From contig CAWCKM010000053.1 in the NCBI GenBank assembly GCA_963796125.1, positions 1 to 56,786 on the forward strand: a stretch of DNA of 56,786 bases, read 5' to 3'. Under the pieces are notes generated by a model. It was not told where the DNA came from. It saw nothing but the letters and a program-made list of their open reading frames with translations, and did not search any database. Shown in pieces: positions 18,854-28,974 of the stretch; the first letter of the stretch is position 1, and every line of letters starts with the position of its first letter. This stretch comes from DASPRG01 sp963796125. GTDB lineage: Bacteria; Nitrospirota; Thermodesulfovibrionia; Thermodesulfovibrionales; SM23-35. Position numbers and translations under genes: made by a program.

Positions 18854-19648
18854 TTATTTGCATTTTCCTTTTTCAAATTCATGCTTACAGATTCTTTGTC
18901 GTAAAATCTCGAAAGTCAATATGCCTGCAGCAACTGAGACATTAAGGGAGTTGATCTTACCCATCATGGGAAGACTGATCAGGACATCACAGGTTTCTCT
19001 CACAGTTTTCCGCAGTCCCTTGCCCTCAGAGCCTATTACAAGGGCCAAGGGTACTCTTAAATCTGTCTCCCATACAACCTTAGTTACACCTGCCTCAGTA
19101 CCCACAATGGTAATACCACGCTCTTTCATATCTTGCATTGTATGCTTTATATTGGTCACTAAGGAAACAGGAACATATTCCACTGCACCGGCAGAGGATT
19201 TCGAAACCTCGGCGCCGAGCGTAACCGACCTGTGGGATTGAATAATGATGCCATGAACACCAGCAGCATCTGCTACTCTCAGGATGGCGCCTAAATTTCT
19301 GGGATCCTCTATGAGGTCAAGGATTATGAACAGAGGCAACTCTCCCTTTCTTGACGGAATTTCAAGTAATTCTTCAATGCTGATATACGTCTTCGTTAAG
19401 ACCTGTGCTGCTATACCCTGGTGCCCCTTCGGGAAATGTGCATGGAAAAACTGGATCTCTTTCTGCTTTAACAATATATTCTTCTTCCTGGCCTCTCTTT
19501 CAATCTCAAGAATCCCGGAAGAATCTTTTCTGCCTGAGGAGAGAAGAATAACCTCTATCTTCCTCCCTGCCTTTATTGCCTCAAGAACAGGGTTCAGGCC
19601 GTAAATCCATTCCTTACCCGACTTTGACTTTCCAGTCCGTTCTTCCAT
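18854..19648 (-). CDS. rlmB: 23S rRNA (guanosine-2'-O-)-methyltransferase RlmB-like (SpoU/TrmH family)
   Basis: A SPOUT methyltransferase of about 264 residues. An N-terminal substrate-binding domain starts WIYGLNPVLEAIKAGRKIE. The catalytic domain shows DPRNLGAILRVADAAGVHG (motif 1), LVIGSEGKGL (motif 2) and LPMMGKINSLNVSVAAGIL (motif 3). An upstream in-frame start at 19765 adds 39 residues with no family counterpart, so ATG 19648 is chosen. The gene then overlaps the cysS 3' end by 35 bases. cysS-rlmB pairing is common. RlmB is the likeliest member, though other SpoU targets cannot be excluded. Confidence 0.88.
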   Translation of the reverse strand: MEERTGKSKSGKEWIYGLNPVLEAIKAGRKIEVILLSSGRKDSSGILEIEREARKKNILLKQKEIQFFHAHFPKGHQGIAAQVLTKTYISIEELLEIPSRKGELPLFIILDLIEDPRNLGAILRVADAAGVHGIIIQSHRSVTLGAEVSKSSAGAVEYVPVSLVTNIKHTMQDMKERGITIVGTEAGVTKVVWETDLRVPLALVIGSEGKGLRKTVRETCDVLISLPMMGKINSLNVSVAAGILTFEILRQRICKHEFEKGKCK

Positions 19649-21068
19649 CCTTGTCTTCAAGGATAATTCCTCTCTCAGCGAGTTCTTTTCTGATTCGATC
19701 TGCAATATCCCATTCTTTTCTTTTTCTTGCATCCTCCCTTTCTTTAATCTTATCGAGGATGCCATGTTCAGAAAGACCTATCTTCTTCACGGTCATCACT
19801 GCACGGTACCATTCCTGAGGGTGCCTGCCAAAAATATTCAGTACCTTTCCAACTGCGGAAAGAAGATCTTTCGCCTTCTGCAGAAGTTCCCGACCCCTTT
19901 GACCAGAAGGGTTGCTGTCGAGAAATTTGTTGACGTCTCTTGTAAATTCAAAGATATGGCCTATTGCGAGAGCAGTATTGAAATCATCATCCATGGCTTC
20001 TTCAAATCTTTCATGAAAGTGGAGCACTCTCTCTTCAAAGCTTTTTTCAGCATTGAGGGAACCTCCTCTTGTATGACCCTTTTCAGTGAAATCATTAATC
20101 CTGAGAATTGTTGAATAGTACCTGTCTAACGATATCTCAGTTTCGCGTAACTGTTCATCAGAGAATTCTATGGGACTTCTGTAATGCGTTGACAGGAGGA
20201 AGAGTCTGATAACCTCGGCGTCAAATTTATCGAGGATTTCCCTGATGGTAAAGAAATTACCAAGGGACTTCGACATCTTCTCTTTATCAATCGTGATAAA
20301 TCCATTGTGGATCCAGTACCGGGCAAAGGGTTTTCCAGTAAAAGATTCTGACTGGGCAATCTCGTTTTCATGATGGGGAAAGATTAAGTCTGCACCGCCT
20401 CCGTGTATATCAAAACTTTCACCGAGGTGCTTGATAGACATAGCAGAACACTCGATATGCCATCCTGGTCTCCCGGCTCCCCACGGGCTATCCCACGAGG
20501 GTTCACCTTCCCTGGATTTTTTCCATAAAGCAAAATCCATTGGGTTTTTCTTCCTCTCGTCTACTTCAACTCTCGCTCCTGCTATCATCTCTTCCTTTTC
20601 CCTCTTGGATAACGCGCCATATGCAGGCACCTTATCAACCTCAAAATAGACATCTCCGTCAATCTCATAGGCATAGCCTTTACCAACAAGTCCCTGTACA
20701 ATATCAATCATCTCTTTAATGTGCTCGGTTGCTTTCGGCTCTATATCTGCCCTCTCAACTCCGAGGGCATCCATGTCCTTGCAATACTCCCCGGTATATT
20801 TCCTGGCGATGTCAGCCCACGAAACTCCTTCCTTCCCTGCTCTGTTGATGATCTTGTCATCAATGTCGGTAAAATTTTTGATAAACGTTACTTGGTAGCC
20901 TTTATACCGGAGATATCTTCTGATAACGTCAAAAACAATGGCACTCCGTGCATGTCCTATATGGCAGTAGTCATAAACTGTCACCCCGCACACATACATT
21001 CCTGCCTTGCCCGGAGTCAACGGTACAAACTCTTCCTTCCTGCCGGAAAGGGTGTTATAAATTTTCAA
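19614..21068 (-). CDS. cysS: Cysteinyl-tRNA synthetase
   Basis: A 484-residue class I synthetase. Signatures are CGVTVYDYCHIGHARSA (zinc Cys and HIGH), the zinc-site segment WHIECSAMS, HHENEIAQSE, and KMSKSLGNF. The C-terminal anticodon-binding helical part (KKIGLSEHGILDKIKERE and after) is complete. It charges tRNA-Cys in the cytosol. It overlaps rlmB at its 3' end. Confidence 0.97.
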   Translation of the reverse strand: MKIYNTLSGRKEEFVPLTPGKAGMYVCGVTVYDYCHIGHARSAIVFDVIRRYLRYKGYQVTFIKNFTDIDDKIINRAGKEGVSWADIARKYTGEYCKDMDALGVERADIEPKATEHIKEMIDIVQGLVGKGYAYEIDGDVYFEVDKVPAYGALSKREKEEMIAGARVEVDERKKNPMDFALWKKSREGEPSWDSPWGAGRPGWHIECSAMSIKHLGESFDIHGGGADLIFPHHENEIAQSESFTGKPFARYWIHNGFITIDKEKMSKSLGNFFTIREILDKFDAEVIRLFLLSTHYRSPIEFSDEQLRETEISLDRYYSTILRINDFTEKGHTRGGSLNAEKSFEERVLHFHERFEEAMDDDFNTALAIGHIFEFTRDVNKFLDSNPSGQRGRELLQKAKDLLSAVGKVLNIFGRHPQEWYRAVMTVKKIGLSEHGILDKIKEREDARKRKEWDIADRIRKELAERGIILEDKDGRTDWKVKVG

Positions 21069-21198
21069 GTTCCATCCTTCTTCTTACATCCGTGTCGAGA
21101 ATTATACTACAATTCTCAGACATCCCGTCTTTGACTCAGATTCATGATATGCATCATATGCTTGCGTGACACAAGCTTTGTGATATGATACCCCCATT

Positions 21199-21606
21199 AT
21201 GAATCAAAACAAGATCGATCCCTCTGATATAAAGACTATGATTGCTGATTACATGGAAAAAGGGTTTCTTGAAAACATCATCGATATGTTTAAACATGAC
21301 GCAAGTTTGTATGCATATATCGGTGAATTGATGAGAGATGAAAGACTTATTGTACGAATCGGGCTCTCTGCCCTTGTCGAAACATTAAGTAAAGAGGATC
21401 CGGAGAACATAATAATGGGAATTCCTTCTATTCTTCCTCTATTAAAAGAGCAAAACTCAGTTCTTCGAAGCGATGCTGCCTATTTTCTCGGAATGATTGG
21501 GCATAAAGATGCCCTGCCCTATCTAAGAGAAGCGACGTATGATGAAGACGAAACCGTGAGGACCATTGCAAAAGAATCGATTGAGGAGATTCAGTCTATA
21601 TCTTAG
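21199..21606 (+). CDS. HEAT-repeat protein
   Basis: A 135-residue all-helical protein. Its second half contains two HEAT-like units, VLRSDAAYFLGMIGHKDALP followed by LREATYDEDETVRTIAKESI. It is cytosolic, with no signal peptide or membrane span. HEAT repeats are protein-binding scaffolds and the partner is unknown. It stands alone, divergent from cysS, with ATG 21199 close to the cysS upstream region. Confidence 0.7.
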   Translation: MNQNKIDPSDIKTMIADYMEKGFLENIIDMFKHDASLYAYIGELMRDERLIVRIGLSALVETLSKEDPENIIMGIPSILPLLKEQNSVLRSDAAYFLGMIGHKDALPYLREATYDEDETVRTIAKESIEEIQSIS

Positions 21607-21799
21607 TATCAAAAGGTCTTAAAGGGCATGCTACTTAGGCAATTTATATAATTTATCATTAAAATAGAATGCTTGGCTATCTGAGTCAAACTATTCTTTC
21701 GCTTCCAATGAAATTTTAAAAATCAACTTTTATGTAAAATTTCTGTAATAATAGTAGAAAGGGCAACAGACATTCACAGGAGATAACAGGAGATACAGG
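21607..21799 (+). promoter_or_regulatory. Spacer before PEPCK with duplicated Shine-Dalgarno
   Basis: This AT-rich leader ends in two copies of CAGGAGATA (21776-21793) and then CAGG directly before ATG 21800, so two ribosome sites lie in tandem. TATGTAAAAT at about 21730 could serve as a -10 region, but no convincing -35 was found. Nothing else is recognised. Confidence 0.5.
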
Positions 21800-23587
21800 A
21801 TGAATATTAATGTGAAGAATGAAAAACTCAGCAGATGGATTAAGGAAGTGGCAGAGCTATGCCAGCCCGATGCACTATACTGGTGCAATGGTTCTAAAGA
21901 AGAGTATGTCCACATGATAGAACATTTGCTAAGAACCGGGAGTGCCATTCCGTTGAAGAAACGCCCCAACAGTTTCCTATTCCGATCCGACCCAAGTGAT
22001 GTGGCTCGCGTTGAGGACCGTACTTTTATTAGCACCTCTTTGAAAGAAAATGCAGGCCCAACGAACAACTGGATCGCGCCTGATGAACTTAAAAGAACTA
22101 TGTTGGCTTTATATAAAGGCTGCATGAAGGGTCGTACCATGTATATAATCCCTTTTTCCATGGGGCCCATCGGTTCCCCTATCTCTAAGATAGGGGTTGA
22201 GGTAACAGACAGCCCATATGTAGTCTGCAACATGCATATCATGACCCGTGTCAGTTCTCGTATTATTGAACTACTCTCCACAGACGGAGAATTCATACCC
22301 TGTCTGCATTCAGTAGGTGCTCCGCTTTCCAAAGGTGAGAAAGATGTTCAGTGGCCATGTGCCCCGATAGAGAAAAAATACATTAGCCATTTTCCCGAAG
22401 AGAACCTGATCTGGTCTTATGGCTCAGGCTATGGTGGCAATGCCCTCCTCGGAAAGAAATGTCTGGCACTCCGTATTGCCTCTGCAATGGCCAGGCGTGA
22501 AGGCTGGATGGCAGAACATATGCTGATCCTCCGTCTTACCAATCCCGATGGAAAACAGTACCACATTACAGCCGCTTTTCCCTCTGCCTGCGGGAAAACT
22601 AATTTAGCAATGATGCAACCATCAATTCCAGGCTGGAAATGCGAATGTATCGGTGACGACATTGCGTGGATGAAGATAGGCTCTGATGGCCGTCTTTATG
22701 CCATAAACCCTGAAAGTGGTTTCTTTGGAGTAGCTCCAGGCACATCGTATCAAACGAATCCCATGGCAATGGCAACATTAAAAGAGAACATAATTTTCAC
22801 AAACTGTGCCTTGACCGATGACGGAGATGTCTGGTGGGAAGGCATGACAGACGAAGAGCCGTCACACACTATTGACTGGAAAGGACGTGACTGGACTCCT
22901 GGGGGTACCGAAGAGGCAGCCCATCCGAATGCACGCTTTACTGCTCCTGCATCCCAGTGTCCGGTAATATGTAAAGACTGGGAGAAGCCTGAGGGCGTTC
23001 CAATAGATATTTTCATATTCGGCGGTCGCCGCGGCAGTGTTGTACCTCTGGTTTATGAAGCATACAACTGGGATCACGGAGTTTTTATCGGAGCCACCGC
23101 ATCCTCTGAGACAACTTCTGCAAATATAGGTGCCATCGGCAACCTCAGGCGCGATCCTTTTGCCATGAGGCCGTTTTGCGGCTATAACATGGGCGATTAT
23201 TTCCAGCACTGGCTAAATATGGGTGACAGACTAAGGGATAAGGCTCCAAAGATATTTTATGTAAACTGGTTCAGGAAAAGCCAGGAAGGAAAGTTCTTGT
23301 GGCCCGGCTACAGTGACAACAGTCGTGTATTGAAATGGATGTGCGAGCGTGTAGATGGAAAGGTAGGAGCCCAAAAAACACCTATAGGTTTATTGCCGAA
23401 TGATGGAGATTTAGATCTCAGTGGTCTTGATATAGCACCTGAAGATATGAGGGAACTCATGAGCATAGACACAGATGCATGGAAGGCGGAGATACCCGAT
23501 ATCGAAAGGCACTTCTCCCTGTTTGATAATCGTTTACCGGAAAGGCTGAACAAACAACTTCAGGAATTTATACAACGCCTCGAATAA
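21800..23587 (+). CDS. pckG: Phosphoenolpyruvate carboxykinase (GTP)
   Basis: A 595-residue GTP-dependent PEPCK, a normal length. It interconverts oxaloacetate and PEP with GTP/GDP. The P-loop with the reactive Cys is FPSACGKTNLAMM (about residue 265). The specificity region FGGRRGSVVPLVYEA, the GTP-site segment GYNMGDYFQHW and the metal site around ITAAFPSAC are present. It starts at ATG 21800 after a doubled ribosome site. The next gene starts 39 bases after its stop on the same strand, so the pair is probably co-transcribed. In an autotroph it would feed gluconeogenesis; direction cannot be told from sequence. Confidence 0.97.
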   Translation: MNINVKNEKLSRWIKEVAELCQPDALYWCNGSKEEYVHMIEHLLRTGSAIPLKKRPNSFLFRSDPSDVARVEDRTFISTSLKENAGPTNNWIAPDELKRTMLALYKGCMKGRTMYIIPFSMGPIGSPISKIGVEVTDSPYVVCNMHIMTRVSSRIIELLSTDGEFIPCLHSVGAPLSKGEKDVQWPCAPIEKKYISHFPEENLIWSYGSGYGGNALLGKKCLALRIASAMARREGWMAEHMLILRLTNPDGKQYHITAAFPSACGKTNLAMMQPSIPGWKCECIGDDIAWMKIGSDGRLYAINPESGFFGVAPGTSYQTNPMAMATLKENIIFTNCALTDDGDVWWEGMTDEEPSHTIDWKGRDWTPGGTEEAAHPNARFTAPASQCPVICKDWEKPEGVPIDIFIFGGRRGSVVPLVYEAYNWDHGVFIGATASSETTSANIGAIGNLRRDPFAMRPFCGYNMGDYFQHWLNMGDRLRDKAPKIFYVNWFRKSQEGKFLWPGYSDNSRVLKWMCERVDGKVGAQKTPIGLLPNDGDLDLSGLDIAPEDMRELMSIDTDAWKAEIPDIERHFSLFDNRLPERLNKQLQEFIQRLE

Positions 23588-23626
23588 TTATTTCGGTTTA
23601 CCTTCCAATGGAGGATCAATCTTACC

Positions 23627-25339
23627 ATGTCTAAAAAGACTTTGGTTAATGTATTAGGTGTTGTGTATGCGCACACAAAAACCAGTGACGGAGGTGAGCT
23701 TTATTTAACAAGATTCGCTGAAAAATACCAGAAGCATTTCGACATAGATAACTGGTACGAACCAAGTTGGTTCAACAAATACAAAATAAAACTAAAAGGG
23801 ACAGGTTCTGTCTACAGGGTACCGACAAAAGAAATAGATGGTAAAAGCCTTGACATCGTAGTAAAGAATTGCCGGGTTGGAGAAGATGTTCCTATAGACA
23901 CTCATACATTGCAGGAATTTTGTGATGCAGAATTTAACAGCCCTTGGGAAGAGTTTTCTCTGGTTACTGAAATGCGAGAGGACCACTATGGCCCGAGAGA
24001 TCTGAAAATAAATACACAGCATCCTATGGGAATCTATGTCCCTCCAGAAAAGATGCAAATATGGCAGAGTGGAAGGTCAAAGGCTAAAATTAATCGGATT
24101 CGTGCAAAACATCCGGGTATAGATCTGGACATTCTCAAACAATACAAGCTCATTTACGAATGGATAGAAGGCAAGAATCTTCTTGAAGTTTTTGAACACA
24201 TAAAAGTTGATGATAGTGCACTCCTGCATCATCTCATGACAATAAATAACAAGGTTATATTGGACCTGAATAAAAAAGGATATTTAGTAGCCGACATGAA
24301 ACCAGAGCATATTATCATAAGTGGACATGATTCAAAACAATTAGAAGAAATGGGAAGGGCTCAGAGAGGTGATTTCCAGGAAGATCAAATAAACTACCTG
24401 TATCAACTTATCAATACGGGCACCTATTCAATAGTTGACTATGAACTGCTGCTGCGCACTTCTGAATACGAAGAAGAGGTAAAGCATTCCAGAAGGCATT
24501 CCTACTTAGATGATCAGAGGGATCGTTTTAGCCCGACCCCCCTTCCTGACCATTTAGCAGCTATGGAGATTTTTGGTGTGCCATATATTTATGGCCATGC
24601 AGAGAGTACCGGTGGAAACCTATGGGTTGTAGGGAAAAATGCCCGATTATTCGACTATTTCCTCCCTGAAAGGTGGAGAAAAACTCCTTCTATAAGATTG
24701 TCTGATACGAAAGAAGTATTCTATACACTCACAAAAGACAATATTCATCTTGTCTGGAAAACGTCAAGGGTAGGTGAGATGCCAAACGAAGATGAAGAAA
24801 AATATCAGTCAAAGATACGCGAACTCGGCATAAACAGCCCTTTTGAGGAATTTGCTATTGCTCATACATTGAATCAACTTGGAATACCATGTGTCTACGT
24901 AAGGGCTATATACATGACTGGTACATCTAAGATAGAGGCATCGTCCGACCTGAGAAAATATGAATCACACAAAAATATTTTAGATCCGGAAGGCAATCCC
25001 ATACTTCAGGAAAATCATAATTATATTACCATTAGGGGTTACTACAATGGACCTGATCACTGGGTTGCCGAACAGACAGGTATCCTCTATGTGCCTTTAG
25101 ATCTTTCGAGGGCTATAAGAAAAGGCTTTATAGATGAATCGCAATGTCAGTTCCTAATGGAAAGGGTCAAACAGAATCTCAAGAATGTAAGCTATGATGG
25201 ATCATTATTAAAACCTAATGACCTGCTATTAGCGATCGATCGTAACGGAGAAATAGCGGAAGATAATTCTGGCAACACATTAGTCATCGTCTGCAATTTC
25301 GAACGTATATGGAAGTGTTCTGATAAGAACGTGGCCTGA
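23627..25339 (+). CDS. Uncharacterised protein with two tandem kinase-like halves, second degenerate
   Basis: A 570-residue cytosolic protein I do not recognise as a named family. The first half has a beta3-like lysine (DIVVKNCRVGED), a hinge-like LIYEWIEGKNLLEVFEHI, a catalytic-loop-like VADMKPEHIIISG, and a DFG-like SIVDYELLLR. The second half repeats the plan: HLVWKTSRVGEMP, then NSPFEEFAI (compare NSPWEEFSL in the first half), SLLKPNDLLLAI and LVIVCNFERIWK. In it the catalytic Asp is missing and the DYE becomes NFE. I infer an internal duplication with one half active-like and one pseudokinase-like. It follows pckG by 39 bases, so a role in regulating or modifying PEPCK is possible but unproven. 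Confidence 0.6.
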   Translation: MSKKTLVNVLGVVYAHTKTSDGGELYLTRFAEKYQKHFDIDNWYEPSWFNKYKIKLKGTGSVYRVPTKEIDGKSLDIVVKNCRVGEDVPIDTHTLQEFCDAEFNSPWEEFSLVTEMREDHYGPRDLKINTQHPMGIYVPPEKMQIWQSGRSKAKINRIRAKHPGIDLDILKQYKLIYEWIEGKNLLEVFEHIKVDDSALLHHLMTINNKVILDLNKKGYLVADMKPEHIIISGHDSKQLEEMGRAQRGDFQEDQINYLYQLINTGTYSIVDYELLLRTSEYEEEVKHSRRHSYLDDQRDRFSPTPLPDHLAAMEIFGVPYIYGHAESTGGNLWVVGKNARLFDYFLPERWRKTPSIRLSDTKEVFYTLTKDNIHLVWKTSRVGEMPNEDEEKYQSKIRELGINSPFEEFAIAHTLNQLGIPCVYVRAIYMTGTSKIEASSDLRKYESHKNILDPEGNPILQENHNYITIRGYYNGPDHWVAEQTGILYVPLDLSRAIRKGFIDESQCQFLMERVKQNLKNVSYDGSLLKPNDLLLAIDRNGEIAEDNSGNTLVIVCNFERIWKCSDKNVA

Positions 25340-25560
25340 ACAAACTTACATTAACCAAGTGGTATCTGTATTCCAGAAATAAGCGATTGAACGTCTTAAA
25401 TAATTTTCATCACCTGCTGATTTTACTTAATGCATACACGTTATAGGATGTTCTCAGTTCACGAATAAATCAACAGTTATTAGAAACCTCACAAAGGGTC
25501 AATTAATTTAAATTATTTCATTCATGTTGCCTTTTTTTGTTTTCCATTATAATATTTCTT
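25340..25560 (+). promoter_or_regulatory. dnaE upstream region with possible leaderless promoter
   Basis: The 221-base spacer has no gene. TATAAT at 25548-25553 lies only 7 bases before ATG 25561, with TTGCCT at 25527-25532 (15-base spacing, short). No Shine-Dalgarno sequence precedes the ATG. If used, this promoter would produce a nearly leaderless dnaE mRNA. Confidence 0.45.
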
Positions 25561-28500
25561 ATGCATTCACATGCCGATTATGTCCCTCTCCATCTGCACA
25601 CAGAATACAGCCTCCTTGATGGTGCAATAAGGATAAAAGAGCTCGTCGAACAGGCTGAAGTTTATCGGATGCCGGCGGTTGCTATTACAGACCATGGCAA
25701 CCTCTTCGGTGCAGTTGATTTTTACAGGCGCGTTATCAAAGCTGGCATTAAACCCATCATTGGCTGCGAGGTGTATATATCACCCGGAAGCCGTTTCGAA
25801 AAGAAAAATACCCCCAATACAGATGAAGCCTCATTCCACTTTATATTGCTCTCGAAAGACAATACTGGATATAAGAACCTTGTATCTCTTGTAACAAAAG
25901 CATACACGGAAGGATTCTATTACAAACCACGGATAGACATAGAACTCCTCAAGCAACACAGCGAAGGGTTAATAGGGCTGACATCGTGTCTGAAAGGCGA
26001 AGTGCCATACTATTTGCAGAAAGGTATGGTAGATAAGGCAAAAGAAAAAGCTCTAAAGTATAGAGATATTCTTGGTCCGGAAAATTTTTATATCGAATTA
26101 CAGGATAATGGTCTTCCGGAACAGGAAGAGGTCAACAGAAAACTCATCAGCCTTGCAAAAGAACTCCATATAAGCCTCGTAGCCACAAATGACTGTCATT
26201 ACATGAGGAAGGAAGATGCAAAGGCCCATGACATCTTGCTCTGCATTCAGACTGGTACAACCGTGACAGACAAGAACCGTCTTCGTTTCAACTCTGACAG
26301 TTTCTATTTCAAATCACCGGAAGAAATGAAGCATGTTTTCAAAGAAATCCCGGAGGCAGTCATGAACACGAGGGCAATAGCAGAGAGATGTAATGTTGAA
26401 TTCAAGCTCGGGTTAAATCTCCTGCCCGTATACACGCTTGAAGGAAAACAGAGGCCAGACACCCTCCTTGAGAAACTATCCCTGGAGGGTCTTATTCGTA
26501 AATGTGGTACGGAACCAAAAGAACTCTATAAAGAGAGGCTCCAGAGAGAACTCGATATTATACAGAAGATGGGCTATGCATCATATTTCCTCATTGTCTG
26601 GGACTTCATAAGCTATGCGAGAAGGAAGGGAATCCCTGTAGGTCCGGGAAGGGGTTCCGCAGCAGGGAGTCTCGTGTCATATTGCCTTGGTATTACAGAT
26701 ATCGACCCTGTTCAATACAATCTCCTCTTTGAACGCTTCCTGAACCCGGAAAGGATAAGTATGCCCGACATAGACGTTGATTTCTGTAAAGACAAAAGGT
26801 CAGAGGTCATTCAATACGTTGCAGAAAAATATGGCCACGATCACGTTACACAGATCATAACCTTTGGAACAATGGCAGCAAGGGCTGCCATAAGGGATGT
26901 TGGCAGAGCCTTAGACTTCCCTTACGCAGAGGTAGACAGGATCGCAAAACTGACCCCGAACACCCCGCACATCACGATAGAAGATACCCTGAAGGCAGAG
27001 CCTCAACTCAAGGCCCTCTATGATACCAACCCGAAGATCAAAGAACTCATCGACATTGCAATGCGACTCGAAGGCCTCTGCCGGCATGCATCTACACATG
27101 CTGCAGGCGTGGTCATCTCTCCAGAGCCGTTAACAACCTATATGCCCCTTTATAAAAACCCGGTGGATGGTACTATTACGAGCCAATTCGATATGAACGC
27201 CATCGAAAAAATTGGCCTCCTCAAGTTCGATTTTTTGGGGCTTAAAACACTTACGGTGATAGAGAAAACCCTGAAATATATAGAGGCAAATGGCAAAGAA
27301 CTTTTATTAAAGGATATCTCTTTCGATGATAAAAAGACCTATGAACTTCTGAGTTCTGGCCACACGACAGGTGTCTTCCAGTTTGAGAGCGCCGGCATGA
27401 GAGATCTTCTCGTAAAAATGGCTCCAACGAGGTTTGAAGACCTCATCGCAATCGTTGCTCTTTACAGACCCGGGCCTATGGGAAGTGGCATGATAGATGA
27501 CTTTATAAAAAGTAAAAAAGGCCAGATTCCCGTTAAATATGACCTGCCGCAGTTAAAAGAATTCCTCAGTGAGACTTACGGTATCATCCTCTACCAGGAG
27601 CAGGTGATGAATATCGCAAACAGGCTTGCAAATTTCACCATGGGACAGGCAGATATCCTCCGGAAGGCCATGGGGAAGAAAAGACCCGAAGAGATGGAGA
27701 AACTGAAGGAAGCCTTCATTCAGGGAGCAAAGTCAAGCAGAATTAGTGAAAAAAAGGCCATACGACTTTTTGATTTAATGGCAAAATTTGCAGAATATGG
27801 GTTTAATAAATCACATTCAGCAGCGTATGCGCACATTGCCTTCCAGACGGCTTATCTCAAAGCCCACTATCCTGTTGAGTTCATGGCTGCAAACCTGAGT
27901 GCTGACATGGACAATACGGACAAGATCGTTAAATCAATCAATGAGTGCCGTGAAATGGGCATATCAATACTCCCACCTGATATCAACCAGTCAGGACAGG
28001 AATTCAAAGTGATAGGCAATTCAATTCGGTTCGGCCTCGAGGCTGTAAAAGGAGCAGGGGCAGCTGCCATAGAGTCCATCATCGAATCGAGAGAGAGAGA
28101 AGGGCTTTTTACCTCAATAGCAAATTTCCTGCAGAGAGTTGATTCGAGGAAGGTGAATAAAAAAGTTATAGAAAGCCTTATAAAAGCAGGGGCTTTTGAC
28201 TCACTCGGTACCACGAGAGCAGGTGCAATGGGAATCATGGCAGAAACTTTGCATGCAGGTGGCCGGTCAAAAGCCCTCGGCCAGCAGAGTATCTTCGGAG
28301 GAGTTCCTGAAGAAATTTCAGAGGGTGACCAGGAGTGGGATGAACTTGAACTCCTCAAGTATGAGAAAGAGGCTCTTGGATTTTATATTACCGGACATCC
28401 TCTTACAAAATATGGAAAACAACTCGCTCAGATTCATGCTAAAAAAACATCGGAACTTGAAAATACATCCGATAGTGAGGAAGTTCAGGTCGGCGGTATT

Positions 28501-28974
28501 CTGAGAACTATCAAGAGGATCCAGACAAGGGGGAAGGCTGAAGTTATGGCTTACTGTGCAATTGAAGATGCAGAGGGGAGTATCGAAGTAATCGTCTTCC
28601 CTCAACTCTACAGAGCGAGCCTGCCGATCCTTCAGAAAGATACCCTCCTTCTCATAAAAGGTACTGTGGACAAGACAGAAAAAGGGATAAAGATTGTCTC
28701 TACTGCTATAGCGAGGTTAGATGAACTCGAAATGAAAAGCAGCAAAACAGGCAGGGTGGAGATACGTTTTCAGCACCCACCGTCTGATAATGCAAGCCTC
28801 CAGAGACTCAGGTCTTTATTATCGAACTGTGAAGGTGAACACCCACTCTATCTGAGGATATTGTTGAAAGATGTCGAGACCCTCATATCCACAGCAATAA
28901 AAATTTCGCCTGACAATGAAATGATAACCAGGGTGGAAGAGATTGTTGGGAAAGGGTCAGTGAGATTTACATGA
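25561..28974 (+). CDS. dnaE: DNA polymerase III subunit alpha
   Basis: An intact replicative polymerase of 1,137 residues. The N-terminal PHP domain begins with PLHLHTEYSLLDGAIR. The polymerase core has GPGRGSAAGSLVSYCLG and the metal-binding PDIDVDF. Further on are the fingers and the beta-clamp region, then an OB domain (VQVGGILRTIKRI and IEDAEGSIEVIVFP). ATG 25561 is preferred because the family starts right at the PHP motif; an in-frame TTG at 25537 would add 8 hydrophobic residues. The last bases overlap accA as ATGA. Confidence 0.96.
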   Translation: MHSHADYVPLHLHTEYSLLDGAIRIKELVEQAEVYRMPAVAITDHGNLFGAVDFYRRVIKAGIKPIIGCEVYISPGSRFEKKNTPNTDEASFHFILLSKDNTGYKNLVSLVTKAYTEGFYYKPRIDIELLKQHSEGLIGLTSCLKGEVPYYLQKGMVDKAKEKALKYRDILGPENFYIELQDNGLPEQEEVNRKLISLAKELHISLVATNDCHYMRKEDAKAHDILLCIQTGTTVTDKNRLRFNSDSFYFKSPEEMKHVFKEIPEAVMNTRAIAERCNVEFKLGLNLLPVYTLEGKQRPDTLLEKLSLEGLIRKCGTEPKELYKERLQRELDIIQKMGYASYFLIVWDFISYARRKGIPVGPGRGSAAGSLVSYCLGITDIDPVQYNLLFERFLNPERISMPDIDVDFCKDKRSEVIQYVAEKYGHDHVTQIITFGTMAARAAIRDVGRALDFPYAEVDRIAKLTPNTPHITIEDTLKAEPQLKALYDTNPKIKELIDIAMRLEGLCRHASTHAAGVVISPEPLTTYMPLYKNPVDGTITSQFDMNAIEKIGLLKFDFLGLKTLTVIEKTLKYIEANGKELLLKDISFDDKKTYELLSSGHTTGVFQFESAGMRDLLVKMAPTRFEDLIAIVALYRPGPMGSGMIDDFIKSKKGQIPVKYDLPQLKEFLSETYGIILYQEQVMNIANRLANFTMGQADILRKAMGKKRPEEMEKLKEAFIQGAKSSRISEKKAIRLFDLMAKFAEYGFNKSHSAAYAHIAFQTAYLKAHYPVEFMAANLSADMDNTDKIVKSINECREMGISILPPDINQSGQEFKVIGNSIRFGLEAVKGAGAAAIESIIESREREGLFTSIANFLQRVDSRKVNKKVIESLIKAGAFDSLGTTRAGAMGIMAETLHAGGRSKALGQQSIFGGVPEEISEGDQEWDELELLKYEKEALGFYITGHPLTKYGKQLAQIHAKKTSELENTSDSEEVQVGGILRTIKRIQTRGKAEVMAYCAIEDAEGSIEVIVFPQLYRASLPILQKDTLLLIKGTVDKTEKGIKIVSTAIARLDELEMKSSKTGRVEIRFQHPPSDNASLQRLRSLLSNCEGEHPLYLRILLKDVETLISTAIKISPDNEMITRVEEIVGKGSVRFT

